Positions 34,148-42,002 of a stretch of 64,000 nucleotides of DNA are shown in pieces. Source of the stretch: Phyllobacteriaceae bacterium. Its GTDB lineage: Bacteria; Pseudomonadota; Alphaproteobacteria; Rhizobiales; Rhizobiaceae. The notes beneath the pieces are model-generated. The model saw nothing but the letters and a program-made list of their open reading frames with translations, made no database searches and was not told the DNA's origin. Within the stretch, counting starts at the first letter, position 1. Every line of letters begins with the position of its first letter. Position numbers and translations under genes: made by a program. The stretch covers positions 1 through 64,000 of the forward strand of contig PAPF01000034.1 in assembly GCA_002708825.1 (NCBI GenBank), in the 5' to 3' direction.

Positions 34148-35299
34148 ATGGACTTTGACCTGAGTGAAGAGCAATCCATGCTCAAGGACGGGCTCGACCG
34201 GATGCTCGCCAACGAATACGGCTTCGAGAGCCGCAGGAAGCACATGGCCGAGCCGGAGGGCTACAGCCAGGCCATGTGGGAACGCTATGCCGAAATGGGG
34301 CTGATGATGCTGCCCTTCGCGGAGGCCGATGGCGGCCTGGGCGGCGGGGCCGAAGACATCATGCTGGTGATGGAAAGCTTCGGCCGCGCGCTGGTGCTGG
34401 AGCCATGGTTCGCCACTGTGGTCCTCGGCGGCGGCTTCGTGCGCGAGGGCGGCAGCGACGCCCAGCGCGGCGAACTGGTGCCTGCCATTGCGGACGGTTC
34501 GCTGAAACTGGCCTTCGCCCATGTCGAGCGCCATGCGCGATACGATCTCGCCCATGTGGAAACCACGGCGACGAAGCAGGGTGATGTCTATGTGCTCAAC
34601 GGCGCCAAGAGCATCGTCCTCAACGGCGATAGTGCCGACAAGATCCTTGTCAGCGCACGCATTTCCGGCAACGTGCGTGACGAGGACGGCCTCTGCGTCT
34701 TCCTTGTCGACACGGACGCGGCCGGGCTTTCGCGGCGCGGCTACCGGCTGCAGGACGGAACGCGGGCGGCGGAAGTGACGCTGGAAAACGTCACGGTGGA
34801 TGCGTCACGGCTGTTCGGACCGGAGGGCGGCGCTTTTCCGCTGATCGCCAAGGTGACCGACCAGGCCATCGCGGCGCTGTGCGCCGAAGCTGTCGGCATC
34901 ATGGAAACCATGGAAAAGCTGACGGTCGAGTATCTCAAGACGCGCAAGCAGTTCGGCGTCGAGATCGCGAAGTTCCAGGTGCTGCAGCATGCCGCGGTGG
35001 ACATGTTCATCGCGCTGGAACAGGCCCGTTCCATCACCATGTATGCGACGATGATGGCCGACAGCGACGACGCCCGCGAACGCGGACGCGCCATCTCCGC
35101 GGCCAAGGCGGAGATCGGGCGCGGCGGACGGCTGGCCGGCGAGAACGCCATCCAGCTTCACGGCGGTGTGGGCATGACGATGGAGTATGCCATCGGGCAC
35201 TATTTCAAGCGCATCACGATGATCGACATCCTGTTCGGCGACACCGACCATCACCTGGCGAAGCTGACGGCGCAGGGCGGTCTGTTCGAAGCGGCCTGA
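34148..35299 (+). CDS. pimD: Acyl-CoA dehydrogenase, PimD-type (small subunit)
   Basis: A 383-aa acyl-CoA-dehydrogenase-family protein starting MDFDLSEEQSMLKDGLDRML. It keeps the C-terminal FAD/dimer segment TRKQFGVEIAKFQVLQHAAVDMFIALEQARS and NAIQLHGGVGMTMEYAIGHYFKR. It is more divergent in the mid-domain than PimC, as expected of the partner subunit. It is the last gene of pcaD-pimFABCD; no pimE-like crotonase follows. The operon is convergent with the BigR-like repressor gene (40-nt gap). Confidence 0.85.
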   Translation: MDFDLSEEQSMLKDGLDRMLANEYGFESRRKHMAEPEGYSQAMWERYAEMGLMMLPFAEADGGLGGGAEDIMLVMESFGRALVLEPWFATVVLGGGFVREGGSDAQRGELVPAIADGSLKLAFAHVERHARYDLAHVETTATKQGDVYVLNGAKSIVLNGDSADKILVSARISGNVRDEDGLCVFLVDTDAAGLSRRGYRLQDGTRAAEVTLENVTVDASRLFGPEGGAFPLIAKVTDQAIAALCAEAVGIMETMEKLTVEYLKTRKQFGVEIAKFQVLQHAAVDMFIALEQARSITMYATMMADSDDARERGRAISAAKAEIGRGGRLAGENAIQLHGGVGMTMEYAIGHYFKRITMIDILFGDTDHHLAKLTAQGGLFEAA

Positions 35300-35339
35300 G
35301 GCAGGGGAAGACCCGCAGGAAAGACAAGCCGTCGCGGCG

Positions 35340-35705
35340 TCAAACCGCGGCGGCTTCGCTGTTCTGGCCGGCCTTCCGGGGCGCGCAATAGATGTCGTAG
35401 AGCGTCTCCAGGACCCGGCAGACCTTGTCGGACGTGACCGAGTAGAAGATCGTCCGGCCGTCGCGCCGGGTGGAGACGAGCTTCAGCGCCCTCAGCTTGG
35501 AAAGCTGCTGGGACAGGGCCGACTGGGTCATGCCCACGGCATCGGCCAGCGGCTGCACCGCCATCTCCCCGTTCATCAGATGGCACAGGATCATCAGGCG
35601 ATTGGAATTGGCCATCACCGCCAGCAGGCCCGCGGCATCCTCCGCCGACTTCTCGATCTCGCCGATATCCATCTGCATCTCATGGCCCTTGACTTGTGTC
35701 GTCAT
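35340..35705 (-). CDS. bigR: ArsR-family sulfide/persulfide-responsive repressor, BigR-like
   Basis: A 121-aa winged-helix protein. The recognition helix region is MTQSALSQQLSKLRALKLVSTRRDGRT. Sensor cysteines C41 (LMILCHLMNG) and C107 (YDIYCAPR) are at the same positions as in SoxR at 24278-24637; an extra C96 is present. BigR-type proteins release their own operon on persulfidation. It is divergent from pmpA across an AT-rich palindrome (35727-35750), and the operon contains a persulfide dioxygenase, supporting the name. A SoxR/SqrR-type label would also fit. Confidence 0.85.
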   Translation of the reverse strand: MTTQVKGHEMQMDIGEIEKSAEDAAGLLAVMANSNRLMILCHLMNGEMAVQPLADAVGMTQSALSQQLSKLRALKLVSTRRDGRTIFYSVTSDKVCRVLETLYDIYCAPRKAGQNSEAAAV

Positions 35706-35726
35706 CGCTCACATCTTCTATCTTGC

Positions 35727-35750
35727 ATATATGAACATTTGCACATATAT
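35727..35750. promoter_or_regulatory. Operator between bigR and pmpA
   Basis: ATATATG (35727-35733) and CATATAT (35744-35750) are perfect 7-bp inverted arms with a 10-bp spacer, centred in the 105-bp divergent gap. The left part contains ATATATGAACAT, found in inverted orientation at 45666-45677 upstream of the TDT transporter gene. Position and composition fit a BigR-type repressor site. Confidence 0.7.
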
Positions 35751-35810
35751 AGCAATCAGAGCAGCGAAAAACAAGCGGCCCGGAAAAAAGACACCCTGGA
35801 GGGAAATCGC

Positions 35811-36236
35811 ATGGAAACGGATTTCACGCCCTATCAATCGCTTTTCGGCGGCGTCCTGATCGGATTGTCGGCGGTGATGCTGATGGCATTCAACGGGCGC
35901 ATTGCCGGCATGACCGGCATTCTCGGCGGGATCCTCCCGCCTTACGCAAAGGGGAATGGCTGGCAGATCGCCTTCCTGATCGGCGCCATCGCCGCGCCGG
36001 CGTTCTACATCGCGGCTGGCGGCGTGGTGCCGTTCGCCGTGCCGGTGTCGATGCCGGCGATGATCGTCGGCGGCTTCATCGTCGGCATGGGCGTCGTCTA
36101 CGGGTCGGGCTGCACCTCCGGGCACGGGGTCTGCGGCATGGCGCGGTTCTCGCCGCGCTCCATCCTGGCGACCATCACATTCATGATCACGACCGGGCTT
36201 ACGGTCTATGTCATGCGCCACGTGATCGGAGGCTGA
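35811..36236 (+). CDS. pmpA: YeeE/YedE-family half-transporter, PmpA-like
   Basis: A 141-aa membrane protein with about four helices. The family cysteine motif is VVYGSGCTSGHGVCGMARFSPRS. It corresponds to the first half of a YeeE/YedE protein and pairs with the next gene, which supplies the second half. Such split pairs accompany persulfide dioxygenase and rhodanese genes in sulfide-detoxifying operons. The ATG at 35811 has GGAGGG 7 nt upstream; longer upstream frames run through the operator. Sulfur-anion or sulfane-sulfur transport is inferred. Confidence 0.85.
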   Translation: METDFTPYQSLFGGVLIGLSAVMLMAFNGRIAGMTGILGGILPPYAKGNGWQIAFLIGAIAAPAFYIAAGGVVPFAVPVSMPAMIVGGFIVGMGVVYGSGCTSGHGVCGMARFSPRSILATITFMITTGLTVYVMRHVIGG

Positions 36237-36241
36237 GCACG

Positions 36242-36679
36242 ATGAAACCCATCATCTCCGCACTCGCCGCCGGCCTCGTCTTCGGAATCGGCATCGCGAT
36301 CTCCGGCATGGCGAACCCGGCCAAGGTGGTCAATTTCTTCGATATCGCCGGCGCCTGGGATCCGAGCCTGATCTTCGTGATGGGCGGCGCGCTGATCCCC
36401 ACGGCGATCGGCTACCGGATCCTTTTCGGCGCCACGCAGAAGCCGCTGTTCGCCGCGAAGTATTTCGTGCCGACCAGCCGCACCATCGACGCCAAGCTGA
36501 TCGGCGGATCGGCGGCCTTCGGCGTCGGCTGGGGCATTGCGGGCTTCTGCCCCGGCGGCGCCATCCCGGCGCTGGGTGTCAGCTTCGGCCCCACCGCCAT
36601 CTTCCTGGTGGCCATGATGGCCGGCATCGTCGCCGCCCGCATGGCGCTGCACCGATCACTCAGGCTCAACGCCGCCTGA
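36242..36679 (+). CDS. pmpB: YeeE/YedE-family half-transporter, PmpB-like (DUF6691)
   Basis: A 145-aa membrane protein and the second half of the split transporter. Its cysteine motif is GWGIAGFCPGGAIPALG near residues 98-114. It starts 5 nt after pmpA, so the two halves are probably co-translated and assemble in the inner membrane. It precedes the persulfide dioxygenase gene by 32 nt. Confidence 0.85.
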   Translation: MKPIISALAAGLVFGIGIAISGMANPAKVVNFFDIAGAWDPSLIFVMGGALIPTAIGYRILFGATQKPLFAAKYFVPTSRTIDAKLIGGSAAFGVGWGIAGFCPGGAIPALGVSFGPTAIFLVAMMAGIVAARMALHRSLRLNAA

Positions 36680-36711
36680 ACGAAACGCAAAGTCAAACCG
36701 AGGAGCAAACC

Positions 36712-37602
36712 ATGTCCCTGCCTTTCACGCCCGACCAGTCGGTCAAGCCGGAAGTGACTGCTTTCTTCGACGAACCGACGAACACGATCTCCTATGTCGT
36801 CAAGGACCCGGCCTCCAAGGCCTGCGCGGTGATCGATTCGGTGATGGACATCGACTACGCGGCCGGACGCATCACCTATGACGGTGCCGACCGGATCATC
36901 GATTTCATCAAGCAAAACGGGCTCAAGCTGGAGTGGATCATCGAGACCCATGTCCATGCCGATCACCTGTCCGCCGCGCCCTATATCCAGGGCAAGCAAG
37001 GCGGCAAGCTGGGCATCGGCGAGAACATCAGGATCGTGCAGGACACGTTCGGCAAGATCTTCAACGAGGGCACGGAGTTCCAGCGCGACGGGTCGCAGTT
37101 CGACCGTCTCTTCACCGACGGCGACAGCTACCAGATCGGCGCGATGACCGCCCATGTGATGCACACACCCGGTCATACGCCGGCCTGCATGACGCATGTG
37201 ATCGGCGATGCCGCCTTTGTCGGCGACACGCTGTTCATGCCGGACGGCGGTTCGGCGCGCGCCGATTTCCCCGGCGGCGATGCGCGCACGCTGTACAAAT
37301 CCATCAAGCGGGTGCTGTCGCTCCCGGGCGAGACGAGGCTCTTCATGTGCCACGACTACGGCCCGAACGGCCGCGACATCCAGTGGGAGACCACGGTCGC
37401 GGCGGAGCGCGAGCACAATATCCATGTGCGCGACGGGGTGAGCGAGGACGAATTCGTCGCCATGCGCGAGGCGCGCGATGCCACGCTCGACATGCCGAAG
37501 CTCATCATCCCCTCTTTGCAGGTGAATATGCGCGCGGGCCAGTTGCCTCCGAAGGACGAAAGCGGCAAGACGTTCCTCAAGGTCCCGGTCAACGGGCTTT
37601 GA
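36712..37602 (+). CDS. blh: Persulfide dioxygenase (ETHE1/Blh-type MBL-fold protein)
   Basis: A 296-aa metallo-beta-lactamase-fold protein with the dioxygenase-type iron site THVHADHLSAA (H80, H82, D84, H85). Further segments are MHTPGHTPACMTHVIGDAAFVGDTLFMPDGGSARADFPGG (split across residues) and CHDYGPNGRD. It oxidises glutathione persulfide to sulfite in sulfide detoxification. It matches the MBL part of Blh from the bigR operons of Agrobacterium and Xylella, but here it is a separate gene from its DUF442 partner. GAGGAG precedes the ATG. Confidence 0.88.
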   Translation: MSLPFTPDQSVKPEVTAFFDEPTNTISYVVKDPASKACAVIDSVMDIDYAAGRITYDGADRIIDFIKQNGLKLEWIIETHVHADHLSAAPYIQGKQGGKLGIGENIRIVQDTFGKIFNEGTEFQRDGSQFDRLFTDGDSYQIGAMTAHVMHTPGHTPACMTHVIGDAAFVGDTLFMPDGGSARADFPGGDARTLYKSIKRVLSLPGETRLFMCHDYGPNGRDIQWETTVAAEREHNIHVRDGVSEDEFVAMREARDATLDMPKLIIPSLQVNMRAGQLPPKDESGKTFLKVPVNGL

Positions 37603-37620
37603 CGACGACAGCCACCGCGC

Positions 37621-37647
37621 CGGACCGTTCCGCAGGAACACGGTCCG
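37621..37647 (+). other. Hairpin between blh and DUF442 gene
   Basis: CGGACCG and CGGTCCG form the base of a stem extended by TTCC/GGAA inside, in the 72-nt gap. No T-run follows, so an mRNA stability element is more likely than a terminator. Confidence 0.4.
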
Positions 37648-37674
37648 GCCCTGCCAGCACGAGGGATGCAGTCC

Positions 37675-38010
37675 ATGGAGATCCGCCAGCTTACGCCAGA
37701 CTTCGCGGTCGCGCCGCAGATCGGGCCGGAACATGTCAAGTCGATCGCGGAAGCCGGCTTCAAGAGCCTTGTCTGCAACCGGCCCGACAGCGAGGAAGGT
37801 GCCGTCGATCACGCGCTGATCGAGGCGGCTGCACGGGAAGCGGGACTGGAGTTCCGTTTCGTGCCGGTGGTTCCGGGCTCGGTCACGCAACAGGACGTGG
37901 CCGACATGACGGCAGCCATAAACACGTTGCCACGCCCGATCCTCGCCTATTGCCGCAGCGGCACGCGCAGCATGAACCTCTACATGCTCGTGGAGCGCAT
38001 GCGCGGCTGA
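37675..38010 (+). CDS. DUF442 (TIGR01244) phosphatase/sulfurtransferase-like protein
   Basis: A 111-aa protein with a cysteine active-site loop ILAYCRSGTRSMN near its C-terminal end, as in DUF442 proteins and rhodaneses. In many bacteria this domain is fused to the N-terminus of the MBL domain of Blh; here it is a separate gene after the MBL gene. It probably handles persulfide or sulfur transfer. The ATG at 37675 was preferred because GAGGG is 9 nt upstream; the ATG at 37666 abuts that motif. Confidence 0.8.
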   Translation: MEIRQLTPDFAVAPQIGPEHVKSIAEAGFKSLVCNRPDSEEGAVDHALIEAAAREAGLEFRFVPVVPGSVTQQDVADMTAAINTLPRPILAYCRSGTRSMNLYMLVERMRG

Positions 38011-38124
38011 ACACGCCGGACGGGGCTCCCCGGCCGGCCTTGAGCCAGGTGGCGCAACGGACCCGCTCCGTTGCCGCCGGCTTCAACCGGACAACAGGGG
38101 GGCGCGCCTGACGCGCACGACACG

Positions 38125-39903
38125 ATGAACGATGCCATGAAGGCCGCAGCCAGCCGGTTGCGCCAGGTGATGCCGGTCTTCGACTGGGGCCGCACCTACA
38201 ATCGCGATACCGCCATCAACGACCTTGTCGCGGCGGTCATCGTGACGATCATGCTGATCCCTCAGTCGCTGGCTTATGCGCTGCTCGCCGGCCTGCCGCC
38301 TGAAATGGGCCTCTATGCTTCCATCCTGCCGCTTGTCGCCTACGCGCTATTCGGCACCAGCCGGGCGCTGGCGGTCGGACCCGTGGCCGTCGTCTCGCTG
38401 ATGACCGCAGCCGCGGTCGGCAACATCGCCGCAACCGGAACGCCCGAATACATCGCCGCGGCCATCACGCTGGCCTTCATGTCCGGCCTGTTCCTTCTCC
38501 TGCTCGGGGCCTTCCGGCTGGGTTTCCTGGCCAATTTCCTGTCGCATCCGGTCATCTCGGGCTTTATCACCGCGTCCGGCATCATCATCGCGGCAAGCCA
38601 GCTCAAGCACATTCTCGGCGTATCGGCGAACGGTCACAATCTCTATGAACTGGTCGTCTCGCTGATCGCGCACCTGCCGCAGACCAATCCCATCACGCTG
38701 GTGATCGGCGTGGCATCCACGGCCTTCCTGTTCTGGGTGCGCAAGGGGCTGAAACCGCTCCTGCTCGCGCGGGGCCTCGGGCCGCGGACAGCCGACATCC
38801 TGGCCAAGGCCGGACCGGTCGGCGCCGTTGCGGTCACGACGCTCATCGCCTTCGCCTTCGGGCTCGGCGATCATGGCGTGAAGCTGGTCGGGGACGTGCC
38901 GCAGGGGCTGCCGCCGCTGACCCTTCCTTCCTTCTCCCCGGATCTGTGGGCCAGCCTGATCGGTTCGGCGGTGCTGATCTCGGTGATCGGCTTCGTGGAA
39001 TCGGTCTCGGTGGCGCAGACGCTGGCTGCCAAGAAGCGCCAGCGCATCAACCCCGACCAGGAACTGATCGGTCTTGGCGCGGCCAATGTCGCATCGGGCA
39101 TCACGGGCGGCTATCCCGTCACGGGCGGCTTCGCCCGCTCGGTGGTCAATTTCGACGCGGGTGCCGAAACACCGGCGGCCGGCGCCATGACCGCCGTGGG
39201 CCTTGCCGTCGCGACCATCGTGCTGACCCCGCTGCTCGCCTTCCTGCCGCAGGCGACGCTGGCGGCCACGATCATCGTGGCGGTGCTGTCACTGGTCGAT
39301 TTCTCGATCCTCAAGAAGACATGGACCTATTCGAAGGCCGACTTCATGGCGGTGGCGGCCACCATCCTGGTCACGCTGTTTCTGGGCGTCGAACTGGGCG
39401 TCTCCGCGGGCGTCGTGCTGTCCGTGCTGATCCATCTCTACAATTCCTCCAGGCCGCACATGGCGGTCGTCGGACAGGTGGCGGGCACCGAGCATTTCCG
39501 CAACGTGCTGCGCCATGACGTGGTGACGGACCCGGCCATACTGACGCTGCGCGTCGACGAAAGCCTCTACTTCGCCAATGCGCGCTACCTGGAGGACCAG
39601 GTTTACGACATGGTGGCCAAGAGGCCGGAACTCAAGCACGTGATCCTGATGTGTCCGGCAGTCAACGCCATCGACATGAGCGCGCTGGAATCGATCGAGG
39701 CGATCAACGAACGGCTCAAGGCGCTCGGCGTCAGGTTCCACATGTCGGAGGTCAAGGGACCGGTGATGGACCGGCTGAAGAAATCGGACTTCTTCCATCA
39801 CATGACGGGGAAGGTCTTCCTGACCCAATACCAGGCGGTGCGCGAACTGGGCGGGCGCCTGCAAGGCCCTGCCCGCGCCGCCCCGGCCCCCGCACCCCAA
39901 TAG
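38125..39903 (+). CDS. SulP-family sulfate permease with STAS domain
   Basis: A 592-aa anion transporter. The N-terminal SulP membrane domain begins TAINDLVAAVIVTIMLIPQSLAYALLAGLPPEMGLYASILP (split across helices). A C-terminal STAS domain (about residues 460-570) has the usual ILMCPAVNAIDMSALESIEAIN strand-helix. As the last gene of the BigR-type run, 114 nt after the DUF442 gene, it may move sulfate or sulfite produced by persulfide oxidation. Bicarbonate or other anions are alternative substrates. The exact start is uncertain because no strong ribosome-binding site is seen. A terminator follows. Confidence 0.85.
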   Translation: MNDAMKAAASRLRQVMPVFDWGRTYNRDTAINDLVAAVIVTIMLIPQSLAYALLAGLPPEMGLYASILPLVAYALFGTSRALAVGPVAVVSLMTAAAVGNIAATGTPEYIAAAITLAFMSGLFLLLLGAFRLGFLANFLSHPVISGFITASGIIIAASQLKHILGVSANGHNLYELVVSLIAHLPQTNPITLVIGVASTAFLFWVRKGLKPLLLARGLGPRTADILAKAGPVGAVAVTTLIAFAFGLGDHGVKLVGDVPQGLPPLTLPSFSPDLWASLIGSAVLISVIGFVESVSVAQTLAAKKRQRINPDQELIGLGAANVASGITGGYPVTGGFARSVVNFDAGAETPAAGAMTAVGLAVATIVLTPLLAFLPQATLAATIIVAVLSLVDFSILKKTWTYSKADFMAVAATILVTLFLGVELGVSAGVVLSVLIHLYNSSRPHMAVVGQVAGTEHFRNVLRHDVVTDPAILTLRVDESLYFANARYLEDQVYDMVAKRPELKHVILMCPAVNAIDMSALESIEAINERLKALGVRFHMSEVKGPVMDRLKKSDFFHHMTGKVFLTQYQAVRELGGRLQGPARAAPAPAPQ

Positions 39904-39943
39904 GCTGCCTTTACGCCTGACCAGACCGGGCCCGACAAACGAA

Positions 39944-39978
39944 GACCGGCGGCGCCCCGAATGGCACCGCCGGTCTTT
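39944..39978 (+). terminator. Terminator after the SulP gene
   Basis: GACCGGCGG and CCGCCGGTC form a 9-bp stem extended internally by GCC/GGC, followed directly by TTT. It lies in the convergent gap with the TRAP operon and may serve both strands. Confidence 0.75.
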
Positions 39979-40007
39979 CGATGTTCAGAACCTTTTCCCG
40001 GTGCCCG

Positions 40008-41333
40008 TCAATAGAGCAGCCGCATGAGGCCAAGCGTGATCGACGGGAACAGAACAAGGATTGCCGTGCGCACCAGGTCGGAGGTCACGAAGGGCATGAC
40101 ACCGCGATAGGTGGCGGCAATCGGCGTGTCCTTCGCCATGGAATTGATGACGAAGAGGTTCATCCCGACAGGCGGCGTGATCAGCCCCACCTCAACGACG
40201 ATCAACACGAGGATGCCGAACCAGATGGCGAATTCCTCGGGCGTCAGGCCGTAGTCGAGGCCGGACACGATGGGGAAGAAGATCGGGATCGTCAGCAGGA
40301 TCATGGACAGCGAATCCATGACGCAGCCAAGGACGAGGTAGATCACGAGGATGAAGACGAGAACGATCCAGGGATTGAAGCCCTGGGTGACGACCCATCC
40401 GGCCACTTCCTGCGGCACCTGCGAAAGCGCAAGGAAGCCGTTGTAGATGGAAGCGCCGAAGACGATGAAGAAGATCATCGCGGTCGCGGACGCCGTCGCC
40501 AGGATCGATTCCATCAGGGTCCTGCGAGTCAGGCCGCCATTGAAGAAGGCGATCAGCCCCGTGCCGGCCGCGCCGACCGCCGCACCCTCGGTGGGCGTGA
40601 ACCAGCCCATGTAGATGCCGCCGACGACCAGCAGGAAAACCAGCAGCACCGGCCAGACGTCGAAAAGCGCGCGGAAGCGTTCCGAATAGGGCGCGCGCTC
40701 GCGGGTGCCGGCCGACTTCGGATAGATGCGCACATAGATGGAGATGGCGATCATGTAGCCGATGGCAGCCAGGATGCCGGGCACGAAGGCCGCCACGAAC
40801 AGCTTGGCGATGTTCTGCTCGGTCAGGATGGCATAGATGACCAGCACGACGGAGGGCGGGATGAGAATGCCGAGCGTGCCGCCGGCGGCCAGCGTGCCGG
40901 TGGCCAGCGCACCGGAATAGCCGTAGCGGCGAAGTTCCGGCAGGGCGACCTGGCTCATGGTCGCGGCCGTGGCCAGCGACGAGCCGCAGATGGCGCCGAA
41001 GCCGGCGCAGGCGCCGACAGCAGCCATGGCGACGCCGCCCTTGCGGTGGCCCATCCAGGTTTCCGCCGCCTTGAAAAGGGCCTGTGACATGCCGCCCAGC
41101 GTGGCGAACTGGCCCATCAGGAAGAACAGCGGCACGATGGACAGCGAATAGCTGGAGAAGGTCGAGAAGGTCTCGTTCTTCAGCTTGGCCATGATCGGCA
41201 GCCAGTTGAAGCCGCTCACCATCCATGAGCCGGCCATGCCGACGACCAGCATGGAAAGGCCGATCGGCAGGCGCAGGAAAATGAGCAGGAGAAGGACCGG
41301 AAAGGACCAGATACCGATTTCGAGATTGCTCAA
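40008..41333 (-). CDS. dctM: TRAP transporter large permease subunit (DctM-type)
   Basis: A 441-aa inner-membrane protein with about 12 helices. The N-terminal segment is SFPVLLLLIFLRLPIGLSMLVVG, with the conserved GAICGSSLATAATMSQVALPE and TLGILIPPSVVLVIYAILTEQNI, typical of DctM/SiaM. It uses the sodium/proton gradient to import the organic acid delivered by a DctP protein. Its start overlaps the dctQ stop by 4 nt. It is the last gene of dctP-dctP-dctQ-dctM. Confidence 0.92.
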   Translation of the reverse strand: MSNLEIGIWSFPVLLLLIFLRLPIGLSMLVVGMAGSWMVSGFNWLPIMAKLKNETFSTFSSYSLSIVPLFFLMGQFATLGGMSQALFKAAETWMGHRKGGVAMAAVGACAGFGAICGSSLATAATMSQVALPELRRYGYSGALATGTLAAGGTLGILIPPSVVLVIYAILTEQNIAKLFVAAFVPGILAAIGYMIAISIYVRIYPKSAGTRERAPYSERFRALFDVWPVLLVFLLVVGGIYMGWFTPTEGAAVGAAGTGLIAFFNGGLTRRTLMESILATASATAMIFFIVFGASIYNGFLALSQVPQEVAGWVVTQGFNPWIVLVFILVIYLVLGCVMDSLSMILLTIPIFFPIVSGLDYGLTPEEFAIWFGILVLIVVEVGLITPPVGMNLFVINSMAKDTPIAATYRGVMPFVTSDLVRTAILVLFPSITLGLMRLLY

Positions 41334-41857
41334 TGGTGCACTCCCAGGCTGGGACCGAAATCGGACTTGCCGGTTCTCACTTCATTCACGCGGACATAGA
41401 CCATCCAGACCGCGATGATGCAGGCAACCACCGCCGCGACGAGGCTGGCCGCATAGGCCCACCAGACCGGGAACTGCAGGATGAACGTCGTTTCATTGTA
41501 GCGCATCTTGTCGAACATGCCGTCCTTCAGCTTCCAGGTGAGGATGACCATGATGACGGCCATGACGATCTCGGAGACCAGGTCGATCCAGCGGTTGGTC
41601 CGCTCCGACAGGAAGCTGGTGAAGAGATCCACGGTGGCATGGCCGCGGTTGAGCTGGCACCACGGCAGGAAGGCGAAGATGGCGAAGGCGACGCCGGCCT
41701 CGACAAGTTCGAAATCGCCCGGCACCGGGCCGAGGCCGAACGAGATGAGCGCCCGGCCGGCAATCGAGATGCAGGTGATAATCGTGAGAGCGACCAGCAC
41801 GAGGCCGCCCAGAAGTGCCAGCATGCGTGCCAGCCGTTCAATGGCGCGCGCCATCAT
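41330..41857 (-). CDS. dctQ: TRAP transporter small permease subunit (DctQ-type)
   Basis: A 175-aa protein with four predicted helices. RALISFGLGPVPGDFELVEAGVAFAIFAFLPWCQ and RGHATVDLFTSFLSERTNRWIDLVSE (split) match the DctQ family. The start is ATG 41857 or the adjacent ATG 41854; GGGAGG lies just upstream. It forms the membrane complex with DctM, whose gene overlaps its stop. A 145-nt gap with a 10-bp stem separates it from dctP. Confidence 0.88.
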   Translation of the reverse strand: MMARAIERLARMLALLGGLVLVALTIITCISIAGRALISFGLGPVPGDFELVEAGVAFAIFAFLPWCQLNRGHATVDLFTSFLSERTNRWIDLVSEIVMAVIMVILTWKLKDGMFDKMRYNETTFILQFPVWWAYAASLVAAVVACIIAVWMVYVRVNEVRTGKSDFGPSLGVHH

Positions 41858-41958
41858 CGTGCCTCCCCTTGACCCTGGCCTGTGGCGCAGTTCCCGCGCC
41901 TGAGGCCCAATTGCGGGCGAGACATGCTGCATGTGCCCCGTTCCCGCCAATTGAAAGC

Positions 41959-41995
41959 GGCCGCCTGCCATTGACTTTTTGCATAGCAGGCGGCC
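41959..41995 (-). other. Long-loop hairpin between dctP and dctQ
   Basis: GGCCGCCTGC and GCAGGCGGCC form a perfect 10-bp stem around a 17-nt A/T-rich loop, just downstream of the dctP stop. Probably a transcript-stabilising or attenuating structure setting the ratio of binding protein to permease. Confidence 0.5.
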
Positions 41996-42002
41996 CCGTA
42001 CG

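Noticed and set aside
31706-34555. 949-aa minus-strand open frame opposite the thiolase and acyl-CoA dehydrogenase genes
   Set aside because: A shadow frame produced by codon bias of the pim genes; no domain or leader, and the plus-strand genes are clear.
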